Shown: piece by piece, positions 1 through 5,169 of the stretch
Layout of the letters: every line of letters starts with the position of its first letter
Numbering within the stretch: the first letter of the stretch is position 1
Assembly (NCBI GenBank): GCA_003520285.1
Contig: DOVB01000277.1
Span: forward strand, 1-5,169
From: Halieaceae bacterium
Lineage (GTDB): Bacteria; Pseudomonadota; Gammaproteobacteria; Pseudomonadales; Halieaceae
Length of the DNA stretch: 5,169 nt
Direction of reading: 5' to 3'
The notes under the pieces: model-generated
Database searches by the model: none
Told to the model about the DNA's origin: nothing
What the model saw: only the letters and a program-made list of their open reading frames with translations
Made by a program: the position numbers and the translations under genes

Positions 1-2247
1 GATCTGGGCTTGGTATGGCGGGGTTCACTAGCGCAAGCAGGGCGGCAGGATCGTTCGATAGGTTTGTTTGGGCGACTGACAGAGCTTGATGTGACCTTTT
101 TGCCCGATTGGCCCGCTGTCACTATTCATAGTGGTCAAGTGATCGTGGACGATGCGCACACCAGTGTCTGGGTTGATCAAGCAGAGTTGCCCAATGTTGG
201 CTTGAGCCAGTTGCGAGGAGAGATATGGCCAGACTCTGATCGAACACCCATGCTGACGCTTGCTACCAATTTTGAAGGGCCTATCGCGGGTTTAGTACAA
301 GATCTAGAGCAATCCTCGATTGCTCACCTCATCCCCGATATCATCGCTGAGTGGTCAGTCCAAGGCTCTGCCTTGGGCAGCGTAGCTTTGGAAACGTCGC
401 TGGGGAGCCGCCAGATCCAGCCCGATGTGGCAATTGCTGCTGCGGTACAAGATGTTGCATTTGAGCCCAATCAAGGACTCGTTTTCAGTGATTTTGAGGG
501 CAGTATTCAATATTCCACTGCGAGTGGCTTCCATTCTGACGATCTCATCGGCCTGCTCTGGAATAAGCCGATTGAAATTGCCATGACGTCGACAGGGCCA
601 ATAGACTCCGGCACGCAGCAGACGCAGTTGAGGTTCTCGGGTAGCTCAGATAGTCATGCTTTAGCCTCTTATTTGGGGCTCATTGATCACTCAGTTCTCA
701 GCGGCACAATGAGGTATGAAGGACAGTTGTTGTTGAGTCAACAAGACGCTGCTCTCTCGATCAGATCAGATCTAACGGGCTTATCCCTAGAGCTCCCTGA
801 GCCATTGCGAAAGCCAGAGCAGACGAGTTGGCCTACCACTCTAGAGATTGAGCTATCTGATCCCCGATTACCTATGTCGCTGCAGCTCTCTGATCACGTC
901 AACCTTGCGGCTCATTTGGGCGCTGAGGCCGCTGGGCTCTCAGTAGGCTTAAATCATCCTGCACCGGCCGTTGTGAGTGGACGGGCAATGGTTACGGGTT
1001 CGCTCTCGACCTTCAATCTTGATGACTGGCGGAGTGTCGAGCTGCCTCAGGGTGAGGGAAGCGATTTAGAATGGCAGTTGAATGAGATCGAGATCGAGAA
1101 GCTTATCGCTTTTAATCGCTCGGTCAATGCCCTCACAGTGACCGCGACCGAAATTGCCAATCATTGGACCATAGTAGGTCAGGCCCCTTGGATAAGTGCA
1201 CAGTTAGAGATCGCCGAGGACCCCGGGATGCCTCTGAGCTTGATTGTAACTGACTGGGATCTCGGGACAATGCCTGAACAGCAGGTGAGCTCTTCTGCTC
1301 TATCATCGGGATTGGGCTCATGGCCACAACTCCAAGCGCGCTTCGATACGATAAGAGATGGAGAGCAGCGCTTGGGTGGTGGTACTTTTACTTTGTATCC
1401 ATCCGACGATCAGCTCAAGCTGGTCTTAACGGAGGGAGATTGGCGCAAGCTTGCGGTAGACACAGAGGACCCCCTGATACTGACCTGGGATATGGGGAAC
1501 AACGCCTCATCTCAAATCAGCGGTAGTTTGCTGCTCGGTAACGTAGGGCAGGTTCTTGAGGAGTATGGTTATGAATCGGTGTTGCAGAGTCGTCGCGGTC
1601 GGGTCACCATGGATCTGCACTGGCCGGGTGGGCCAGAATTGTTCGAGTTTGCCGGTACTGAGGGAGCGTTAAGCTTAACTCTGAACGACGGCAAATTTTT
1701 AAAGGCGTCTTCTGGTGCTCGTGGCACTTTACGGGTGATTACCATTTTAAATTTCGCCGATATTGTGAACCGTTTGAGTTTGACTCAACTCTTCGAGTCG
1801 GGGGTGCCGTTCGACAAGGTTCAGCTGCGGGCTGATACCCAGCTCGGTCTGATTGATGTCCCCGAGTTGTATGTCAACAGTAGTTCAAGTCAGTTTCAGT
1901 TTGCCGGCAGTGCGAACTTGCTCGATGAGAGTCTGACTGGACGGTTAACAGCAACCTTACCCGTCGCCAATAATTTACCGTGGCTAGCCGCGCTCACGGG
2001 CGGTCTTCCCGCCGCGGCTGGTGTGTATGTCATCAGTAAAATTTTTGAGAAACAAGTAGATAGGTTCTCGAGTGCGGTTTACCAAGTCTCTGGCACTTGG
2101 CAGGAGCCGATTCTAAAGTTCGATCGGCTGTTCGATACTCAATCGGGCCCTGAGCCCAAGAAGACACCAGAGAGTGCCCCAGAAGAAGACAGCCCTGCAG
2201 ATGCGGATGGCCCGGCGAGTGAGACGACCGTGCCGGACGGCGCGTAA
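1..2247 (+). CDS. yhdP: YhdP family AsmA-like envelope protein, C-terminal ~748 residues (5' end outside window)
   Basis: The frame is open from base 1 to a TAA stop at 2245-2247, so the true start lies upstream; the TTG at 10 is only an internal codon. YhdP proteins are about 1,270 residues long, so a little over half is visible. They are anchored in the inner membrane by an N-terminal helix (not in the window) and carry a long beta-rich groove across the periplasm. In E. coli YhdP acts with TamB and YdbH in phospholipid transport to the outer membrane. Visible residues 1 to about 200 resemble the DUF3971-like middle region. Residues about 538-711 are the conserved AsmA-like C-terminal domain, with the NDGKF, ILNFADIVNRLSL, LFESGVPFDKV and YQVSGTWQEP signatures and a hydrophobic stretch at 659-682 (LPWLAALTGG onward). 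A Pro/acidic tail of 34 residues (715-748) follows. The family call is firm; the function is by homology. The gene is convergent with darP. Confidence 0.9.
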   Translation, partial: DLGLVWRGSLAQAGRQDRSIGLFGRLTELDVTFLPDWPAVTIHSGQVIVDDAHTSVWVDQAELPNVGLSQLRGEIWPDSDRTPMLTLATNFEGPIAGLVQDLEQSSIAHLIPDIIAEWSVQGSALGSVALETSLGSRQIQPDVAIAAAVQDVAFEPNQGLVFSDFEGSIQYSTASGFHSDDLIGLLWNKPIEIAMTSTGPIDSGTQQTQLRFSGSSDSHALASYLGLIDHSVLSGTMRYEGQLLLSQQDAALSIRSDLTGLSLELPEPLRKPEQTSWPTTLEIELSDPRLPMSLQLSDHVNLAAHLGAEAAGLSVGLNHPAPAVVSGRAMVTGSLSTFNLDDWRSVELPQGEGSDLEWQLNEIEIEKLIAFNRSVNALTVTATEIANHWTIVGQAPWISAQLEIAEDPGMPLSLIVTDWDLGTMPEQQVSSSALSSGLGSWPQLQARFDTIRDGEQRLGGGTFTLYPSDDQLKLVLTEGDWRKLAVDTEDPLILTWDMGNNASSQISGSLLLGNVGQVLEEYGYESVLQSRRGRVTMDLHWPGGPELFEFAGTEGALSLTLNDGKFLKASSGARGTLRVITILNFADIVNRLSLTQLFESGVPFDKVQLRADTQLGLIDVPELYVNSSSSQFQFAGSANLLDESLTGRLTATLPVANNLPWLAALTGGLPAAAGVYVISKIFEKQVDRFSSAVYQVSGTWQEPILKFDRLFDTQSGPEPKKTPESAPEEDSPADADGPASETTVPDGA
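2229..2244 (+). other. Short GC-rich stem-loop at the 3' end of yhdP
   Basis: CGTGCC (2229-2234) can pair with GGCGCG (2239-2244), one pair being G-T, around a GGAC loop. It lies in the last codons of yhdP, ending just before the TAA. No T-rich run follows on either strand, so it is not a classic intrinsic terminator. It could still mark a 3' end or help Rho-dependent termination between the convergent genes. Folding was done by eye. Confidence 0.3.
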
Positions 2248-2285
2248 CACGGGAGGTCTATGATGGGCTTCTCTGCCTGCGTTGT

Positions 2286-2801
2286 CTAGGCGCGAAAAGT
2301 AATCGCCTCGAGCAAGGTGCGATAGAGCTTTCGAAAGGCGACTGGAGGCTCTTGTTGGCTTGTTTCTTTGACCGCCTGCTGCCACAGCGATCGAATTTGG
2401 GTTCGCTCAGCCTGCGGATATTTGCCAATGAATGCATTAATCGCCGATTGACCTTCTTTTAAAATGGATAAGCGCCAAGCCTCAGCTTGGTGGTGTTGCT
2501 CGGTGGCGGCAGTATCTGTGTCATGCTGCTGGTTGAGCGCTTTTAATATCGGACCAGTATCAACCTGTCGGAGTCGTTTGCCGATGAACTGAATTTGTCG
2601 CTTCTTGCCACTATTTGCTGTGATTCGCCGGGCAAGAGCAATCCCTTCGGCTAGCACGTCGTCGTCGAGAGGAATCTGATCAAGGCGTTTCTGAGGGAGT
2701 TCCACCAGCTCTTTTGCAAGGGTGACCAGCTCGGCCAACTCACGCTTTACTTGGCTTTTACTGGGTTGGTCATCCCAATCATCGTGGTTTTCATCATGCA
2801 T
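2286..2801 (-). CDS. darP: Ribosome biogenesis factor DarP (YjgA, DUF615 family)
   Basis: DarP binds late 50S precursors and promotes maturation of the peptidyl-transferase region in E. coli; it is cytoplasmic. The 171-residue product (E. coli 183) has the family's hallmarks in order: SKSQVKRE at 14-21, the ELPQKRLDQIPLDDDV stretch at 34-49, ALARRIT at 55-61, KKRQIQFIGKRLRQVD at 66-81 and PILKAL at 84-89. A charged, Gln/His-rich helical second half ends with the conserved RKLYRTLLE region (157-165). The start is well fixed: upstream in frame are only TTT, TCT, CAT and CGA, then a TAG at 2814-2816. The acidic N-terminal extension is shorter than in E. coli (13 residues before SKSQ). No purine-rich ribosome site precedes the ATG. 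The first 8 bases overlap the end of mgtE, so translation is probably coupled to it. Confidence 0.95.
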   Translation of the reverse strand: MHDENHDDWDDQPSKSQVKRELAELVTLAKELVELPQKRLDQIPLDDDVLAEGIALARRITANSGKKRQIQFIGKRLRQVDTGPILKALNQQHDTDTAATEQHHQAEAWRLSILKEGQSAINAFIGKYPQAERTQIRSLWQQAVKETSQQEPPVAFRKLYRTLLEAITFRA

Positions 2802-4149
2802 AAAAGAATGTCGCTAGGCCAAGAAATGAGAGAAATCCTACAACGTCGGTGACTGTGGTTAAAATGACGCCCCCAGCCAAGGCTGGATCAATCCCAATCC
2901 GATTGAGGAAAAGTGGAAGTAAGGCTCCCACCAGAGAGGCTGTGATCAGATTAATTACGAGGGCAATCGCGATAACCAATGACAGGGTCCAATCATTAAA
3001 CCAGACTGAAGCGACAATGCCGACAACGGCGGCCCACAATAGTCCGTTCAAAACGCCAACGGCGAGTTCCCGATTGACGAGCCAACTTTGGTTGTTGCGA
3101 GAAATCTGACCGACGGCGATGCCTCGTACGATTACGGTCAATGTTTGTGTTCCTGCAATGCCGCCCATAGAGGCTACGATGGGCATCAGCACAGCAAGAG
3201 CGACTACTTTCTCGATGGTATCTTGGAATAGATTGATCACCCCTGCGGCGATAAAGGCAGTGATGAGATTAATCCCAAGCCAGAGCGCGCGACGTGGCGT
3301 GGTTTTAAAAACGGGTGCGAAGGTGTCCTGCTCTTCATCGAGGCCTGCCATCGACATAAAGGAGTGATCGGCATCTTCTCGGATCACGTCTACCACGTCG
3401 TCGATGGTAATCCGCCCTAACAGCTTACCTTCAGTATCGATCACTGGTGCTGATACCCAGTCATTGCGCTCGAACAGGCGCGCAACTTCGGTATCGGTCA
3501 TCTCCGCCGGTATGGCGCTGACATCGGTTACCATCATCTCTCGAACTGACGCTGAGGGATCCGAGACGAGCAAGGTTCGCAAGGGCAGGAGCCCAATATA
3601 CTGATCTTGAGTGTTCACAACGATGAGATTGTCGGTCATCGGTGGTATTTCGGAGTGGCGTCGCAGGTAGCGAAGCACAACGTCAAGCGTGACTCGGGCG
3701 CGGATAGTAATCGCATCGGTAGTCATCAGACCACCGGCAGTATCCTCGGCGTAAGGCAACACGCGCTCGATTCGTGCACGGTCCTGTTGATCCATCGAGG
3801 CTAGCACTTCCTGAGTCACTGCACCCGGAAGCTGTTGCAGAATGTCGGCGATGTCATCGTCCGCCATCCCCTCGGTCATCGAAGCGACTTCAGAGGCATC
3901 CATCTCGGCAAGGAACTGGCTCTGCAGATCTTCGCTGAGCTCGCCAATGACCTCACCTTCAAGCTCAGTGTCGACCAGTTGCCACAGGAGCTGGCGGAGC
4001 TTGGGTGTTGATGATTCAATTAAATGCGCGACATCCGCTGGGGGCATGTCATTCAGCATGCTACTCACGTCAGCGATGCGCGAGCTATCGCTCGAGTTCA
4101 GTAAAGACTCGAGTTTCTCGTGAGCAACATGGCTGAGTTTTGATGACAT
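2794..4149 (-). CDS. mgtE: Magnesium transporter MgtE
   Basis: This is an inner-membrane homodimeric Mg2+ channel/transporter gated by intracellular Mg2+. The 451-residue length is typical. Residues about 20-130 are the helical MgtE N domain (MPPADVAHLIE, LSEDLQSQFLAEMD, ILQQLPG). The AEDTAGGLMTTD junction (134-145) leads into CBS1 (about 138-200) and CBS2 (about 203-259), whose end carries an acidic cluster (D250, D251, D254, E258, D259, D261) as expected of the Mg2+ sensor. A connecting helix and five membrane segments follow (about 286-308, 313-345, 360-385, 388-415, 425-449). The pore signature MPIVASMGGIAGTQT is at 322-336. D435 in TTVTDVVGF matches, by inference, the pore Asp of Thermus MgtE. 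The start ATG has AGGGAG 9 bases upstream. The gene follows ptsO by 74 bases and overlaps darP by 8. No M-box Mg2+ riboswitch could fit in that gap. Confidence 0.97.
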   Translation of the reverse strand: MSSKLSHVAHEKLESLLNSSDSSRIADVSSMLNDMPPADVAHLIESSTPKLRQLLWQLVDTELEGEVIGELSEDLQSQFLAEMDASEVASMTEGMADDDIADILQQLPGAVTQEVLASMDQQDRARIERVLPYAEDTAGGLMTTDAITIRARVTLDVVLRYLRRHSEIPPMTDNLIVVNTQDQYIGLLPLRTLLVSDPSASVREMMVTDVSAIPAEMTDTEVARLFERNDWVSAPVIDTEGKLLGRITIDDVVDVIREDADHSFMSMAGLDEEQDTFAPVFKTTPRRALWLGINLITAFIAAGVINLFQDTIEKVVALAVLMPIVASMGGIAGTQTLTVIVRGIAVGQISRNNQSWLVNRELAVGVLNGLLWAAVVGIVASVWFNDWTLSLVIAIALVINLITASLVGALLPLFLNRIGIDPALAGGVILTTVTDVVGFLSFLGLATFFYA

Positions 4150-4158
4150 CCGTTGGGG

Positions 4159-4164
4159 CTCCCT
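4159..4164 (-). promoter_or_regulatory. Shine-Dalgarno site of mgtE
   Basis: AGGGAG on the minus strand, 9 bases before the ATG ending at 4149. It supports this start for mgtE and independent initiation rather than read-through coupling from ptsO. Confidence 0.7.
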
Positions 4165-4176
4165 AATAGCGACCGT

Positions 4177-4185
4177 AGGATACCA
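4177..4185 (-). promoter_or_regulatory. Possible extended -10 promoter of mgtE-darP
   Basis: In the 74-base gap between ptsO and mgtE the minus strand reads TGGTATCCT, which fits the extended -10 pattern TGnTAnnnT. The position 17 bases upstream reads AAGCCG, which is not a recognisable -35 box. A start near 4170 would give a leader of about 20 bases that contains the mgtE Shine-Dalgarno site. The same gap also holds a weak 4-bp stem (AGCC/GGCT, about 4191-4204) without a T tract, so no terminator after ptsO is evident. mgtE-darP may be read both from upstream and from here. Confidence 0.3.
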
Positions 4186-4223
4186 GATTTAGCCATTTCC
4201 GGCTTTTGATTTCGTGCGCTTAG

Positions 4224-4496
4224 CTACTCAGGTTCATCAAATCGGTTATCGATCAGAGTTTGCAGAGCCTCGCAGGCGCTGAGCTCATCTTTGCCGTCGA
4301 TCTGAAGGGTAAGCACAGTGCCCTTGGCCGCCGCAAGCATCATTACAGCCATGATACTTTTACCGTCAACCAATACCTCGTTGGTGTGCCCCACTTTAAT
4401 ATCCGACGCGTAGCGTGAGGCGCAGGCGATGAACTTGGCAGCAGCGCGAGCATGCAGCCCGAGCTTATTACTGATGGTGACAGAGGTCTCAATCAT
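4224..4496 (-). CDS. ptsO: Phosphocarrier protein NPr of the nitrogen PTS (HPr family)
   Basis: NPr accepts phosphate from EI-Ntr (PtsP) and passes it to PtsN (EIIA-Ntr). The phospho-state of this relay regulates potassium, nitrogen and envelope-linked processes rather than sugar uptake. The 90-residue protein has the HPr fold length. The phosphorylated histidine is H15 within LGLHARAAAKF (12-22); the AAA after HAR, rather than the PAA common in sugar HPr, fits NPr. The second conserved segment DGKSIMAVMMLAA (44-56) places S47 where Gram-positive HPr has its regulatory serine, but nothing here shows that it is phosphorylated. The gene starts 7 bases after the rapZ stop. Its likely ribosome site AGAGGAG lies inside the last rapZ codons, so the two are almost certainly co-transcribed. 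The neighbour rapZ confirms the NPr assignment. Confidence 0.96.
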   Translation of the reverse strand: MIETSVTISNKLGLHARAAAKFIACASRYASDIKVGHTNEVLVDGKSIMAVMMLAAAKGTVLTLQIDGKDELSACEALQTLIDNRFDEPE

Positions 4497-4503
4497 CTCC
4501 GCT

Positions 4504-5169
4504 TCACTCCTCTTTTGAGCTCAGCTCACGATGACGGATATGGGTGTTAGTCATCTGCTCTGAGAAGTGTAAATAGAGTCGTCGAGCCATATACACTGAG
4601 CGATGCTGGCCACCCGTACATCCAATCGCTATGGTGACGTAACTTCGATTACTTTGCCCATAGGAAGGCAACCACTTTTCAACAAACTGCTTAATATCTT
4701 GATATAGCGCGTCGGTGAGGGGCTGTTGTCCTAGAAACTCGATCACAGCATCGTCGGTGCCGTTCAGGAGTCGAAGTTCCTTTACCCAGTGTGGGTTGGG
4801 TAACATCCTAACGTCGAATACCAAGTCGGCATCAGAGGGGATTCCTTTTTTAAATCCGAATGATTGAAAAAGCAGCGAGAGTTCGCCTTTTTCTGCGCCA
4901 AGCAAACGCTGTCGGATGGTATCGCGCAGTTCATAAATGGTCATATCACTGGTATCGACTACGATAGATGCCAGTTCTAAGATAGGTTCGAGCAGTTCGC
5001 GTTCTTTACCGATCGCATCGGATAAGGTCGTTTTGGTGTTGCTCAACGGATGCTTGCGTCGAGTCTCGCTGTATCGAGTGATCAAGATGGGGTCAAGGGC
5101 ATCCAAGTATAGGATGGTGCCGTGGGTCCGTTCGGGAATTGACAGCAGTACGGGCGCTAGGTCACCCAT
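4504..5169 (-). CDS. rapZ: RNase adapter / P-loop protein RapZ (YvcJ family), N terminus cut by window edge
   Basis: In E. coli RapZ binds the small RNAs GlmY and GlmZ and presents GlmZ to RNase E, tuning GlmS and amino-sugar synthesis for the envelope. The visible 221 residues align without gaps to residues 64-284 of the 284-residue E. coli protein as I recall it; the ATG at the right edge is an internal Met and the Walker A motif lies beyond it. Seen here are TRYSETRRKHPLS (31-43), the GKERELLEPI helix (54-63), FGFKKGIPSDADLVFDVR (104-121), LPNPHW (123-128) and IGCTGGQHRSVY (182-193). H127, T185, G186, H189 and R190 correspond to H190, T248, G249, H252 and R253 of E. coli, which are needed for its function. 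The C-terminal end SSKEE lacks the basic KRK found in E. coli. The gene lies directly before ptsO, the standard arrangement. Confidence 0.95.
   Translation of the reverse strand: MGDLAPVLLSIPERTHGTILYLDALDPILITRYSETRRKHPLSNTKTTLSDAIGKERELLEPILELASIVVDTSDMTIYELRDTIRQRLLGAEKGELSLLFQSFGFKKGIPSDADLVFDVRMLPNPHWVKELRLLNGTDDAVIEFLGQQPLTDALYQDIKQFVEKWLPSYGQSNRSYVTIAIGCTGGQHRSVYMARRLYLHFSEQMTNTHIRHRELSSKEE
4507..4513 (-). promoter_or_regulatory. Shine-Dalgarno site of ptsO, embedded in the end of rapZ
   Basis: AGAGGAG on the minus strand, 10 bases before the ptsO ATG; it overlaps the two terminal Glu codons of rapZ. A second GGAG (4497-4500) abuts the ATG directly and is too close to serve. Ribosomes finishing rapZ would uncover or occupy this site, which links expression of the two genes. 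Confidence 0.6.

Noticed and set aside
1..12. TTG at position 10 as a start codon for the left-hand gene
   Set aside because: The frame is open back to base 1, the protein is already inside conserved YhdP sequence there, and the family is about 500 residues longer at the N terminus.
1085..1101. Short tandem GAGATC repeat
   Set aside because: Two copies only, encoding the alternating Glu-Ile stretch of YhdP; expected by chance in a beta-rich protein.
2113..2385. 90-codon minus-strand open frame across the yhdP-darP junction
   Set aside because: It overlaps two well-supported genes, is rich in Arg as shadow frames often are, and matches no family I recognise.
4091..4115. CTCGAGTT repeated 17 bases apart, each containing a palindrome
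   Set aside because: It lies inside the mgtE N-terminal coding region and is explained by similar Leu/Glu/Ser/Asn codons; too short to call an operator.
3842..4123. 93-codon plus-strand open frame (and shorter ones at 2849-3804) opposite mgtE
   Set aside because: Serine-rich, low-complexity translations typical of the antisense of a conserved coding sequence; mgtE occupies the region with clear family motifs.
4150..4223. Mg2+-sensing M-box riboswitch ahead of mgtE
   Set aside because: The gap is less than half the length of an M-box and shows no matching helices; the MgtE protein itself carries the Mg2+ sensor.
5167..5169. ATG at the right edge as the rapZ start
   Set aside because: Alignment with E. 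coli RapZ places it near residue 64; starting there would remove the Walker A ATPase motif. It is an internal Met at a window cut.

Overview
This window looks like a core chromosomal segment of a gammaproteobacterium, possibly marine, with roughly balanced base composition. The evidence is the gene set: a YhdP-family envelope protein, DarP (YjgA), a gammaproteobacterial-type MgtE, and the nitrogen-PTS pair rapZ-ptsO. I cannot assign genus or species. There is no sign of mobile DNA, phage, CRISPR, RNA genes or recent transfer. Coding density is very high and no gene-free stretch exceeds 75 bases.

Layout. The left 43% (1-2247, + strand) is the C-terminal ~748 codons of a yhdP-like gene whose start lies outside the window. 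It meets, tail to tail across 38 bases, a compact minus-strand block that reads right to left as rapZ (cut by the right edge, N-terminal ATPase motif missing), ptsO (NPr, 7-base gap), mgtE (74-base gap, own Shine-Dalgarno and a possible extended -10 promoter) and darP (overlapping mgtE by 8 bases).

How the genes fit together. rapZ and ptsO are the end of the widespread rpoN-hpf-ptsN-rapZ-ptsO cluster, so the rest of that cluster is expected beyond the right edge. NPr relays phosphate in the nitrogen PTS, and RapZ controls amino-sugar/envelope precursor synthesis in enterics. MgtE imports Mg2+, and DarP helps mature the 50S subunit, which is a strongly Mg2+-dependent structure. YhdP is an AsmA-like protein of phospholipid movement to the outer membrane. 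The shared theme is envelope and ribosome homeostasis, but only the mgtE-darP pair shows direct sequence evidence of coupled expression.

I found no convincing undescribed system. The points most worth a second look are the near-complete loss of the C-terminal basic residues that enteric RapZ uses to bind small RNA, the obligate translational coupling of darP to mgtE, and the absence of tldD and pmbA from the places where relatives often carry them.
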